Shown: positions 7,448 to 16,703 of the stretch, piece by piece
Layout of the letters: the number at the start of each line of letters is the position of its first letter
Position numbering within the stretch: the stretch's first letter is position 1
Source of the DNA: Actinoplanes ianthinogenes
GTDB lineage: Bacteria; Actinomycetota; Actinomycetes; Mycobacteriales; Micromonosporaceae
Length of the DNA: 64,000 bases
Assembly (NCBI RefSeq): GCF_018324205.1
Contig: NZ_AP023356.1
Coordinates: forward strand, 6,139,501 to 6,203,500
Direction: 5' to 3'
Program-made: the position numbers and the translations under genes
Notes under the pieces: generated by a model
Database searches by the model: none
What the model was told of the DNA's origin: nothing
What the model saw: only the letters and a program-made list of their open reading frames with translations

Positions 7448-7462
7448 ACCTCGATTCGAGGT
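7448..7462. promoter_or_regulatory. Candidate PadR operator
   Basis: ACCTCGATTCGAGGT is a perfect palindrome with 7-bp arms and one central base, in the 86-base gap between the divergent padR-type and MATE genes, 20 bases before the MATE start. The surrounding AT-richer TATATCG suggests promoter DNA. Assignment to PadR is by position only. Confidence 0.55.
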
Positions 7463-7481
7463 AGAACGAAACGAGGTAGCG

Positions 7482-8825
7482 ATGGATCATCGAACACCGC
7501 TGGTACGCCTGGCCGTGCCGAACTATGTGGCGCTGCTCTCCGGCGTGCTGACCGGCATCGTCGACGTCGCCTGGGTGGCCCGGCTCGGTCCCGCTCCGGT
7601 CGCCGCGGTCGCGGTCGCCACCGGCGTGGAGAACGCGCTGCTCGGCATCGTTCTACTGATCAACGGTGGGGTGACGGTGCGGCTCGCGGCCGCGCACGGC
7701 GCCGGTGACGGTGCCGCCGCCCGATCCGTGATCCGCGCCGGCTGGTTGCTGTACACGCTGATCACCCCGGTGGTGGTGCTCGCCGGGCTGGCCCTGCGGC
7801 ATCCGCTCGCCGACGCCTTCCTCGACGACCCCGCGGCGGCCCGGCTCGCCGCCGGCTACCTCGCCGTGCTCTTCCCGGGCGTGGCGATCTTCTATGCCCA
7901 GCAGGTCGTCGACGGGATCTTCGCCGGGCACGGCGACACCCGTACGCCGATGCGCCTGGCGCTGACCGCCAACGCTCTGATCCTGATCCTCGACCCGCTG
8001 CTGATCTACGGACCGGGTCCGCTGCCGGCCCTCGGCATCACCGGTGCCGCCCTGGCCACCACGGCCGGGCGCGCTGTCGCGCTGGTCATCGGGCTGGTGC
8101 TGCGGCATCGGGCGGCCGGAGGCGGCGCCCGGAAAAACCCCGCGGTGGGCGCGGTCCTGCGCACCGGCGCACCGATCGCGGGCGATTTCCTGGTACGCAT
8201 GAGCGGCGCTCTGGCCCTGCTCGCCGTCGTCGGCCGGTCCGGCGTGGCCGCGGTCGCCGCGTACGGCATCGGGCTGAAGGTGCTGTATTTCGCCACCATG
8301 GCGTTCTATGCCCTGCGGAACGCCGCGACCATCCACGCCCCGCGAACCCTCGCCGTGCACCCGGATCAGCGTCCCGCCATCGGCCGCCAGGTGCTCACCC
8401 TGGCGTTGGCCGCCGGCGCCGCCGCGAGCGCCGTCTTCGCCCTGCTCGCCCCGCTGATCATGCGAGCGTTCACCGCCGAGCGGGAGGTGACCACGATCGG
8501 CGTGCTCTTCCTGCGCTGCGTCGGCGGCTACCTGACACCCATCGCGGGGGTCATCGCACTGGCCGGATTCCTGATGGCGGCCGGCCGGGGACCCGCGCTG
8601 TTCGCCGTGACCGTGACCGGGACCGCCACCCAGACCGTCCTGGCCTGGTGGCTGTCCGCTCGCCTGGACCTGCCCGGCGTCTGGCTGGCGATGTGCCTGG
8701 CCGCGCTCCTCCAACTGCTCCTGGTGCTCCGCCTCGGCCGCCTCTTCCCGGGCATCCGGGCTTTTCCACAACGTCACGTTGTCCACAGCCGCCTCACCCG
8801 CCCCCGCGACTTCTCGCCACACTGA
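7482..8825 (+). CDS. MATE family efflux transporter
   Basis: 447 residues with about twelve hydrophobic segments in two MatE halves; exports drugs or metabolites using a cation gradient at the cytoplasmic membrane. The start ATG follows GAGGTAG by four bases; the frame is open slightly further upstream, but that would include the operator. The N-terminal RLAVPNYVALLSG and the ALGITGAALATTAGR segment resemble the NorM/DinF group. The C-terminal 20 residues are polar. Its DNA there contains two DnaA-box-like nonamers. It is probably controlled by the divergent PadR protein. Confidence 0.9.
   Translation: MDHRTPLVRLAVPNYVALLSGVLTGIVDVAWVARLGPAPVAAVAVATGVENALLGIVLLINGGVTVRLAAAHGAGDGAAARSVIRAGWLLYTLITPVVVLAGLALRHPLADAFLDDPAAARLAAGYLAVLFPGVAIFYAQQVVDGIFAGHGDTRTPMRLALTANALILILDPLLIYGPGPLPALGITGAALATTAGRAVALVIGLVLRHRAAGGGARKNPAVGAVLRTGAPIAGDFLVRMSGALALLAVVGRSGVAAVAAYGIGLKVLYFATMAFYALRNAATIHAPRTLAVHPDQRPAIGRQVLTLALAAGAAASAVFALLAPLIMRAFTAEREVTTIGVLFLRCVGGYLTPIAGVIALAGFLMAAGRGPALFAVTVTGTATQTVLAWWLSARLDLPGVWLAMCLAALLQLLLVLRLGRLFPGIRAFPQRHVVHSRLTRPRDFSPH
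8762..8787 (+). other. Pair of DnaA-box-like nonamers, 17-bp spacing
   Basis: TTTTCCACA (8762-8770) and TTGTCCACA (8779-8787) resemble the actinobacterial DnaA box TTGTCCACA. They lie inside the 3' end of the MATE gene. A second pair with the same 17-bp spacing is at 58493-58518. No dnaA, dnaN or AT-rich unwinding region is near, so this is not proposed as an origin. Confidence 0.45.
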
Positions 8826-8954
8826 TCAGCGGGGGAGCCCCCAGGGTGGGCGGGCCGGCGGAGTTGGGGACTCGGGGTGTCCGGCACGCCTGCGGCCCCG
8901 GAGCGACCTCCGCCTCCGAGCCACCCGACGGCCGCCCACGGCCACCGCCGGCCG

Positions 8955-8972
8955 CCCACGGCCGCCCGTGGG
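8955..8972. terminator. Hairpin between convergent MATE and GH3 genes
   Basis: CCCACGG (8955-8961) and CCGTGGG (8966-8972) form a 7-bp stem with a 4-base loop in the gap between the two converging genes, preceded by repeated GGCCGCCCACGGCC motifs. A weak but well-placed terminator candidate. Confidence 0.45.
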
Positions 8973-8973
8973 T

Positions 8974-11355
8974 TCAGGAGTGGTCGATCTCGGTGACCAG
9001 GCGAGGATCGTCGAGGGCGTGCCCGGCAGTCACCGTGTACAGGCCGGGGATGGTCTGCCAGCCGTCGGACCAGATCTGAAAGGCGCGTTCCGGCAGCGGT
9101 ATCCGGACCGTGACCGACTCACCCGGCTCGGCCTGGACCGAGGCAAAACCGGCCAGCCACTGGCGAGGCCGGTCGGCCGGGGCGGGCGCGGACGAGGAGA
9201 GGTAGATCTGCACCACCTCCCGCCCGGTGCGCCCGCCGGTGTTGGTCACGGTCACGGTGGCCGCTTCGGGTGACGCCGTGAGGTCCGAGTACGCCCAGGT
9301 CGTGTAGCCGAGGCCGGAACCGAACGCGTAGCGCGGGCGCTCCGTCCAGCCCCGGTATCCGATGAAGATGCCCTCGTCGTACGCGAGGGATCCGTTCTCG
9401 GGCCGGACCGCGAGCACCGGGCAGTCCGCCTCGCGCCGCGGCCAGGTGGTCGGGAGCCGCCCGCCGGGTTCCTCGGCGCCGGCCAGCACTGCCGCGAGGG
9501 CCGCGCCCGCCTCCTGCCCGGGGAACCAGGTGAGCAGCACCGCCGCCACCTCGTCGGCCCACGGCAGCAGCACCGGCGAGCCGGCGTTGACCACCACGAC
9601 CGTGCGCGGGTTGGCGGCCGCGACCCGGGTCACCAGCTCGTCCTGCCGGCCGGGCAGCGCGAGCGACGTCCGGTCGAAGCCTTCCGACTCGACCTGCTCG
9701 GTGGTGCCGACGACCACCACGGCCACGTCCGAGCGGGCGGCCAGCGCGACCGCCTCGTCGATCAGGCCGTCCTCGTCGGGGCCGGGCGGGCGGTGCCCGA
9801 GCGTGGTGCCGGCCGAGTGGGCGGTTCCCGGTTCGAAGCTCTGCCGCAGGGTGACCGTGACCGGCTCGCCGGCCGGCAGGGTGACGGTGAACCGCTGTTC
9901 GCGCGGGTGCAGCAGCAGGTCGGCGCGGCCGGTGCCGGGCGGGTGCAGGGAGCCCTGGTAGAGCTTCTGGTCGCCGACGGTCAGCTCGAACGCGCCGAAG
10001 CCGGAGATCGCGAAGATGTGCTCGCCGCCGGTCTCCGGGGTGTAGGTGGTGGTCAGTTCCAGGAAGCTGATCTCGTCGACGGCCAGCCCGCCGGGCGGGT
10101 CGCCGAGCCAGCGGACCGCCGCTGTCGGCACCGCGAACCGGTAGGCGCCGATGTCGATCCGGAACGGCGACCAGCCGGGGCCCTGGGCCGCGGGCAGGAA
10201 CGGCCGCGGGTCGGCTCCGACCGCGTAGGAGACGTGCGGGAACGTCCGGCGGATGCCGTCCAGCGGGGAGATCACGTGGGGCGGGGCCACCTGGGCGCTG
10301 CCGCCGCCGAGCACGCGGGCGTCCTGGGCGAGGGCGCCGATCACCGCGACCGGCCCCGTTTCTTCGGGACCGAGGGGGAGAAGCCCCTCGTTGCGGGCCA
10401 GGACGAACGACCGGGCCGCGATCCGGTGCGCGACCTCGTCACCGTCCAGCGGACCGGGAGCGGCCTGCGCAACGGCGGGCAGACCGGGACCGGGCGGCGG
10501 CGGGGACAGGACGCCGACGCGGGCCGCCAGGCGCAGGACCCGGCGTACCTTGTCGTCGACGACCTCGATCGGGACGGACCCGGACCGGACCGCCTCCGCG
10601 AGGGCGGGTCCCCAGGGGTTGTCCATCGCGGGCATCGCGATGTCCAGGCCGCCGAGCGCCGCCCCGACCGTCGACCGAGCGGCCCGCCAGTCGGAGACGA
10701 CCACTCCGTCGAAACCCCACTCGTCCTTGAGGATCTCCTGCTGGAGACGTCCGTTCTGTGCCATCGACGTGCCGTTCACGCTGTTGTAGGCGCTCATCAC
10801 GCCCCACCCGCCGGCCCGCACGACCCGCTCGAACGGGGCCAGGTAGAGCTCGCGCAGCGCCCGTTCCGGGATCCGCACGTCCACCGTCATCCGGTCGGTC
10901 TCGGAGTCGTTGCCGACCAGGTGCTTCACCGTGGTGCCGACGCCGTGCTCCTGCACGCCGCGCACGAACCCGGCCGCGATCTCGCCGGTGAGCAGCGGAT
11001 CCTCCGAGTAGCACTCGAAGTGCCGGCCGTTCAGCGGGGTGCGGTGCAGGTTGACCGTGGGGCCGAGCACCACGTGCACCCCCTTGCGGCGGGCCTCCTG
11101 GCCGAGCACCCGCCCGGCGTCGGCGGCCAGCTCCGGGTCCCAGGTCGCGGCGAGCGCGGTCGGGCTGGGCAGCGCGACCGACGGATCCTCGGGTGCCCAG
11201 CCGGTGCCGCGCACGCCGATCGGGCCGTCCGACATCACCAGCGAGCGCAGCCCGATGCGCGGGATCTCGGGGAGCGACCAGAAGTCCTGCCCGGTCAGCA
11301 GGGACACCTTCTCGTCCAGCGTCAACCGGTCGACAAGGTGATCAATGTCGGTCAT
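8974..11355 (-). CDS. Glycoside hydrolase family 3 beta-glucosidase
   Basis: 793 residues; hydrolyses terminal beta-glucosides such as cellobiose, probably in the cytosol because no signal peptide is visible. Domains in order: GH3 N-terminal TIM barrel with KHLVGNDSE and the nucleophile aspartate in GVVVSDW; a PA14-like insert between about residues 390 and 530; GH3 C-terminal domain; and a C-terminal fibronectin-III-like domain (GREVVQIYLSS ... PGLYTV). The start is the ATG at 11355 (MTDIDHLVDRLTLDEK), since the open frame upstream shows no family similarity and overlaps the HIT gene. A CebR-like operator lies one base before the start codon. Confidence 0.93.
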   Translation of the reverse strand: MTDIDHLVDRLTLDEKVSLLTGQDFWSLPEIPRIGLRSLVMSDGPIGVRGTGWAPEDPSVALPSPTALAATWDPELAADAGRVLGQEARRKGVHVVLGPTVNLHRTPLNGRHFECYSEDPLLTGEIAAGFVRGVQEHGVGTTVKHLVGNDSETDRMTVDVRIPERALRELYLAPFERVVRAGGWGVMSAYNSVNGTSMAQNGRLQQEILKDEWGFDGVVVSDWRAARSTVGAALGGLDIAMPAMDNPWGPALAEAVRSGSVPIEVVDDKVRRVLRLAARVGVLSPPPPGPGLPAVAQAAPGPLDGDEVAHRIAARSFVLARNEGLLPLGPEETGPVAVIGALAQDARVLGGGSAQVAPPHVISPLDGIRRTFPHVSYAVGADPRPFLPAAQGPGWSPFRIDIGAYRFAVPTAAVRWLGDPPGGLAVDEISFLELTTTYTPETGGEHIFAISGFGAFELTVGDQKLYQGSLHPPGTGRADLLLHPREQRFTVTLPAGEPVTVTLRQSFEPGTAHSAGTTLGHRPPGPDEDGLIDEAVALAARSDVAVVVVGTTEQVESEGFDRTSLALPGRQDELVTRVAAANPRTVVVVNAGSPVLLPWADEVAAVLLTWFPGQEAGAALAAVLAGAEEPGGRLPTTWPRREADCPVLAVRPENGSLAYDEGIFIGYRGWTERPRYAFGSGLGYTTWAYSDLTASPEAATVTVTNTGGRTGREVVQIYLSSSAPAPADRPRQWLAGFASVQAEPGESVTVRIPLPERAFQIWSDGWQTIPGLYTVTAGHALDDPRLVTEIDHS

Positions 11356-11356
11356 C

Positions 11357-11370
11357 TGAGAGCGCTCCCA
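11357..11370. promoter_or_regulatory. CebR/LacI-type operator upstream of the GH3 gene
   Basis: TGAGAGCGCTCCCA differs at one position from the Streptomyces CebR consensus TGGGAGCGCTCCCA, the site from which the LacI-family repressor is released by cellobiose or cellotriose. It sits next to the beta-glucosidase start codon, in the divergent gap with the HIT gene. No cebR is in this window. Confidence 0.7.
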
Positions 11371-11433
11371 AGGGCAAGTACGGAATTCCGGTGCCCATTC
11401 AAGCCCAGAATCGGCCCGCATAAGATCCGACAG

Positions 11434-11787
11434 GTGGACAACTCCTGCCTGTTCTGCCGCATCGTCGCCGGCGAGATCCCCGCGACCGTGGTGCACCGCA
11501 CCGAGACCACCGTGGCCTTCCGGGACATCGACCCGAAAGCGCCGACCCACGTCCTGGTGATTCCGGTCGAGCATCACGCCGACGTGGTGGCGCTGGCCAC
11601 CGCGAACCCGGCCGCCGCCGCCGACGTGCTGGCCGCCGCGGCCGCCGTGGCCGAGGCCGAGGGCCTGACCGGGGACGGTTTCCGGGTCATCTTCAACACC
11701 GGCCGCAACGGCGGCCAGGAGGTCTTCCACGTGCACGCGCACGTCCTCGGCGGCGCGCCACTCGGCCCGATGCTGTCCGGCCGGTGA
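11434..11787 (+). CDS. HIT family protein (histidine triad nucleotide-binding)
   Basis: 117 residues. HIT proteins hydrolyse nucleoside phosphoramidates or related nucleotide conjugates. The N-terminal CLFCRIVAGEIPA and the C-terminal HVHAHVLGG histidine triad are canonical for the HinT/PKCI branch. I chose the GTG at 11434 because it begins just before the conserved FCRI segment; the same frame stays open far upstream only as an antisense shadow of the GH3 gene. Its stop overlaps the next start by four bases (GTGA). HIT genes usually sit between rsmE and phoH in actinobacteria. Confidence 0.93.
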   Translation: MDNSCLFCRIVAGEIPATVVHRTETTVAFRDIDPKAPTHVLVIPVEHHADVVALATANPAAAADVLAAAAAVAEAEGLTGDGFRVIFNTGRNGGQEVFHVHAHVLGGAPLGPMLSGR

Positions 11788-13166
11788 CCGTGCCGCACGC
11801 CCGCTATCAGCGCGCCGTCCGCAAGGCCCAGGCCGACGGCCGGATCCCGGCGCTCAGCGTCGCCCTGGTCCGCGCCGACCGCGAGCCGTGGGTCCTGACC
11901 GTCGGCGAGTCGGGCAACCCGGCGTACCCGCTCGGGCCGGACAGCCGGTTCCGGATCGGGTCGGTCACCAAGACGTTCACCGCGGTGCTGGTCATGCAGG
12001 CCCGCGACGACGGGCTGCTCGACCTGGACCAGCCGGTCGCCCGCTACCTCGACGTGCCGGCGCACGGCGACGCCACGGTCCGCCGGCTGCTCTCGCACAC
12101 CGCCGGGTTCCAGCGGGAGCCGTACGGCGACGTCTGGGACACGCTGATCACCCCGGACACCGGCCGGATGCTCGCCGAGCTGGACCGGGCCGAGCGGGTG
12201 CTGCCGAACGCGCGGCGCTTCCACTACTCCAACCTGGGCCTGGCCGTTCTCGGTCAGATGGTCGCCAAACTGCGCGGCGGCACCTGGGCCGAGATCCTCA
12301 CCGAGCGGATCCTCGCCCCGCTCGGCCTGCGGCACACCACGGTCGAGCGGCCGGCCGCGGCGGTGGTCGGGTACCTGGTCGACGCGTACTCCGACGCGGC
12401 CCGCCCGGAGCCGGCGTTCGACCTGGGCGGCATCGCCCCGGCCGCACAGCTGTGGAGCACCGCCGCGGACATGGCGAAGTGGGCCGCGTTCCTGGTCGAC
12501 CCGGCGCCGGCCGTGCTGGACCCGGCCACCGCCGAGGAGATGCGCTGGCCCGCGACGACCACCGACGAGTCGCTCTGGGCGGCCGGGTTCGGGCTCGGCC
12601 TGATCCTCTGCCCGGAGGGCCGGCGGGTGATGCACGTGGGGCACGACGGCGCGATGCCCGGCTTCCTGGCCGGCGTCTACGGCCGGCGCGGCGGCGAGGG
12701 CAACCCGGGCGGGCTGGGCTGTGCCGTGCTCGGCTCCTCCGGCACCGCCGGGCAGGTCAACGAGCTGGTGCACGAGCTGCTGCGGCTCGCGGTCGAGCAC
12801 GACCCGGCGGAGATCCGGCCGTGGCGGCCGGCCGCGCCGGCGCCGCAGCCCTACCGATCGGTGCTGGGCCGCTGGTGGAGCGAGGGTTCCGAGTTCGTCT
12901 TCGGCTGGCACGACGGGCAGTTGCAGGCCCGCGCGGCCGAGGCGCCCGGGGACCGGCCGCCGGCCGTCTTCCGGCCGCTGCCGGATCAGGCCGACGTCTT
13001 GCGGACGACCTCCGGGCGCGAGACGGGCGAGCTGTTGCGCCTGCACCGGGACGAGTCCGGCGCGGTGGTCCGGATGCACTGGGCGACCTACCGCTTCACC
13101 CGGGGGCAGGAGGCCTTCGACGGCGGCCTGGCCTCGGACGGGCCGTTCGGTGTGGCAGGTGGGTGA
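11784..13166 (+). CDS. Serine hydrolase, class C beta-lactamase/transpeptidase family
   Basis: 460 residues. The penicillin-binding fold carries SVTK (SxxK, near residue 59) as nucleophile motif, YSN (YxN) around residue 149 and HVGHDG as the KTG-equivalent. A separate C-terminal beta domain (RSVLGRWWSEGSEFVFGW ...) follows, as in EstB/D-aminopeptidase-like members. No signal peptide is visible, so a cytosolic esterase or peptidase role is more likely than antibiotic resistance. It starts at GTG overlapping the HIT stop and is probably co-transcribed with it. Confidence 0.88.
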   Translation: MTVPHARYQRAVRKAQADGRIPALSVALVRADREPWVLTVGESGNPAYPLGPDSRFRIGSVTKTFTAVLVMQARDDGLLDLDQPVARYLDVPAHGDATVRRLLSHTAGFQREPYGDVWDTLITPDTGRMLAELDRAERVLPNARRFHYSNLGLAVLGQMVAKLRGGTWAEILTERILAPLGLRHTTVERPAAAVVGYLVDAYSDAARPEPAFDLGGIAPAAQLWSTAADMAKWAAFLVDPAPAVLDPATAEEMRWPATTTDESLWAAGFGLGLILCPEGRRVMHVGHDGAMPGFLAGVYGRRGGEGNPGGLGCAVLGSSGTAGQVNELVHELLRLAVEHDPAEIRPWRPAAPAPQPYRSVLGRWWSEGSEFVFGWHDGQLQARAAEAPGDRPPAVFRPLPDQADVLRTTSGRETGELLRLHRDESGAVVRMHWATYRFTRGQEAFDGGLASDGPFGVAGG

Positions 13167-13321
13167 TCTGCGGAACGGCCAGCCGATAATGGCATCGGCG
13201 CGCGGGCGGGCGAGCGGATAGGATGGCACGATCCTTGAGCACGCCGCCCCACGTGTCTTAGCTGGCACCGAGGACGACGCCGAGAAAGAGAGCAGGTGGC
13301 GGAGGCCCACAGGGCCGCCCT

Positions 13322-14398
<1,077 letters not shown>

Positions 14399-14422
14399 TT
14401 CGCAAGGGGTAATCGCACCACT

Positions 14423-14893
14423 ATGTCCATCGAGATCGCCAACGAGTCGGGAGTCGAGGTCGACACCGACGCGATCCTCGCGGTTGCCCGGCACGCCCTC
14501 GACGAGATGGGGGTCAACCCGCTCGCCGAGCTCTCCATCCTGCTGGTCGACATCGACTACATGGCCGAGCTGAACCATCGCTGGATGGGCAGCGACGGAC
14601 CGACCGACGTGCTCGCCTTCCCGATGGACGAGGGCAGCGTCGACCACGGTCCGGGCGAGTCCGGCGCCGGCGAGCCGGCCCTGCTGGGCGACATCGTGCT
14701 GGCCCCCGAGGTGGCGGCCAAGCAGGCGGTCGCGGCCGGGCACACGCCCGCCGACGAGCTGCACCTGCTCACCGTGCACGGCGCGCTGCACCTGCTCGGC
14801 TACGACCACGCCGAGCCGGAGGAGGAGCGGGAGATGTTCGCCCTACAGGCGAAACTGCTGCAAAGCTGGCGTGCCGGACGCAAAGCCGGCTGA
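14423..14893 (+). CDS. ybeY: Endoribonuclease YbeY
   Basis: 156 residues; metal-dependent single-strand endoribonuclease for 16S rRNA 3' maturation and ribosome quality control. The zinc signature HGALHLLGYDH (H119, H123, H129) and the conserved NHRWMGSDGPTDVLAFPM segment are complete. An acidic/glycine insertion near residues 69-85 lengthens the usual loop. It lies between phoH and the CNNM/CBS gene, three bases from the latter, in a tight operon. Confidence 0.96.
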   Translation: MSIEIANESGVEVDTDAILAVARHALDEMGVNPLAELSILLVDIDYMAELNHRWMGSDGPTDVLAFPMDEGSVDHGPGESGAGEPALLGDIVLAPEVAAKQAVAAGHTPADELHLLTVHGALHLLGYDHAEPEEEREMFALQAKLLQSWRAGRKAG

Positions 14894-14895
14894 CC

Positions 14896-16242
14896 GTGGA
14901 CCCCGCCTCGGCCGGCCTCCCGGACCTGCAACTGATCATCTTCGCGGTCGGACTGGTCCTGCTGGCCGGCCTCGCCTCGATGACCGACGCGGCGCTGGCC
15001 ACCGTCTCCACGGCCCGGGCCACGGAGCTGGAGCGGGAGGGACAGCGCGGCGCCGGTGCGCTGGCCGCGGTCTCCTCCGACGTGGTGCGCCACGTCAACC
15101 TGCTGCTCCTGCTCCGGTTGCTCTGCGAGCTGACCGCCACCACCCTGGTGGCGCTGGTCGCGGTGGACACCTGGGGCGTCGGCTGGTCGGCCGCGCTGAT
15201 CACCGCCGGGGCCATGACGCTGATCAGCTTCGTGGTGGTCGGGGTGGCCCCGCGCACCCTCGGCCGCCAGCACGCGTACGCGGTGGGCCGCGCCGCCGCC
15301 CCACTGGTCCGCTGGCTGGGCCGGGTGCTCAACCCGCTCGCCTCGCTGCTGATCCTGATCGGTAACGCGGTGACCCCGGGCAAGGGTTTCCCGGAGGGCC
15401 CGTTCGGCAGCCAGGTGGAGCTGCGCGAGCTGGTCGACCTGGCCGAGCAGCGCGGCGTGGTCGAGCACGGTGAGCGCGAGATGATCCACTCGGTGTTCGC
15501 GCTGGGCGACACGATCGCCCGCGAGGTGATGGTGCCGCGGACCGAGATGGTGTGGATCGAGGCGCCGAAAACCCTCCAGCAGGCGCTCTACCTCTTCCTG
15601 CGCTCGGGGTTCTCCCGGATCCCGGTGATCGGCGAGAGCGTCGACGACGTGCTGGGCGTGCTCTATCTGAAAGACGTGATCCGCCGGACGCAGAACGGCG
15701 ATCCGGCCGCGGCCGCCCAGGCGGTGGCCGACGCGATGCGCCCGGCGACCTTCGTGCCGGAGTCGAAACCGGTCGACGACCTGCTCTCCGAGATGCAGGC
15801 GGCCCGCAACCACCTGGTGATCGTGGTGGACGAATACGGCGGCACGGCCGGCCTGGTGACGATCGAGGACATCCTCGAGGAGATCGTCGGCGAGATCACC
15901 GACGAGTACGACGTGGAGCGTCCCCCGATCGAGCACCTGGAGGACGGGGCGGTGCGGGTCGCCGCGCGCCTGCCGATCGAGGACCTGGGCGAGGTCTTCG
16001 GGGTGGAGCTGCCCACCGACGAGGTCGAGACGGTCGGCGGCCTGCTCGCGCAGACGCTGGGCCGGGTGCCGATCCCGGGCGCCGCGGCCGACGTCGAGGG
16101 CCTGCACCTGATCGCCGAGGGCACCACCGGCCGGCGGAACCGGATCGACTCGGTGCTGGTGCGCCGGGTGCCGGAGCCGTCCGCCGACGAGAACGACGAG
16201 AACGTAGCCGAGAACGAGGAAAGACTTCCCGCCGATGCCTGA
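14896..16242 (+). CDS. CNNM/CorC-type membrane protein with CBS domains (hemolysin family)
   Basis: 448 residues. An N-terminal CNNM (DUF21) domain with several hydrophobic helices (LIIFAVGLVLLAGLASMTDAAL ...), the acidic REVMVPRTEMVWIE turn and a CBS pair (about 200-330, including NHLVIVVDEYGGTAGLVT) are followed by a C-terminal CorC_HlyC FAD-like domain (DGAVRVAARLPIEDLGEVF). The family is linked to magnesium transport; the hemolysin label is historical. It starts at GTG. Its 3' end overlaps the next gene by 8 bases. Confidence 0.92.
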   Translation: MDPASAGLPDLQLIIFAVGLVLLAGLASMTDAALATVSTARATELEREGQRGAGALAAVSSDVVRHVNLLLLLRLLCELTATTLVALVAVDTWGVGWSAALITAGAMTLISFVVVGVAPRTLGRQHAYAVGRAAAPLVRWLGRVLNPLASLLILIGNAVTPGKGFPEGPFGSQVELRELVDLAEQRGVVEHGEREMIHSVFALGDTIAREVMVPRTEMVWIEAPKTLQQALYLFLRSGFSRIPVIGESVDDVLGVLYLKDVIRRTQNGDPAAAAQAVADAMRPATFVPESKPVDDLLSEMQAARNHLVIVVDEYGGTAGLVTIEDILEEIVGEITDEYDVERPPIEHLEDGAVRVAARLPIEDLGEVFGVELPTDEVETVGGLLAQTLGRVPIPGAAADVEGLHLIAEGTTGRRNRIDSVLVRRVPEPSADENDENVAENEERLPADA

Positions 16243-16618
16243 GCAGACGTTTGCCGCCATCGCCGTGCCGAGCGCGGCCGGTCCCGAGCTGAGTGCCGAG
16301 GACGCCAAGCTGGTCACCCTGGCCCGGTCCTCCCGCGCCCGGGTGGGTGCGGCCGAGGGCGCCGCGGTCCGTGACCAGGACGGCCGCACCTACGCGGCCG
16401 CCTCGGTGGCCCTGCCGAGCCTGACGGTGACCGCGTTGCAGCTGGCCGTGGCCCAGGCCGCGGCCTCCGGCGCCACCAAGATCGAGGCCGCCGCGGTGGT
16501 CACCGAGAGTGCCGGCCTGGACGGCGCCGGCCACGCCGCGGTCCGCGACCTGGCCGCCGACGCCCTGATCCACGTCGCGGGCCCGTCGGGCAAGCTGGTC
16601 GGCACGGTCACGGCATGA
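16235..16618 (+). CDS. Cytidine-deaminase-fold protein lacking zinc ligands
   Basis: 127 residues in the position where actinobacteria keep a small deaminase-like gene between the CBS protein and era (Rv2365c position in M. tuberculosis). The core RVGAAEGAAVRDQDGRTYAAASVALPSL matches the deaminase fold, but the expected C/HAE is replaced by TALQLA and the PCxxC region by GLDGAGHAAV. The catalytic zinc centre therefore appears absent. It is coupled to the CNNM gene by overlap and probably has a structural or regulatory role. Confidence 0.75.
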   Translation: MPEQTFAAIAVPSAAGPELSAEDAKLVTLARSSRARVGAAEGAAVRDQDGRTYAAASVALPSLTVTALQLAVAQAAASGATKIEAAAVVTESAGLDGAGHAAVRDLAADALIHVAGPSGKLVGTVTA

Positions 16619-16703
16619 CCGACAGCACCGAGCGGCAGCCACCCGCACCGAACAGCGACGCCGCGTGCGAGGGCCACGAGGGCATGCCCAAGGAAGGCTC
16701 AGC

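Noticed and set aside
9793..11433. Long plus-strand frame upstream of the HIT gene
   Set aside because: It is antisense to the GH3 gene and shows no domain before the HIT portion; the HIT start at 11434 is supported by family alignment.
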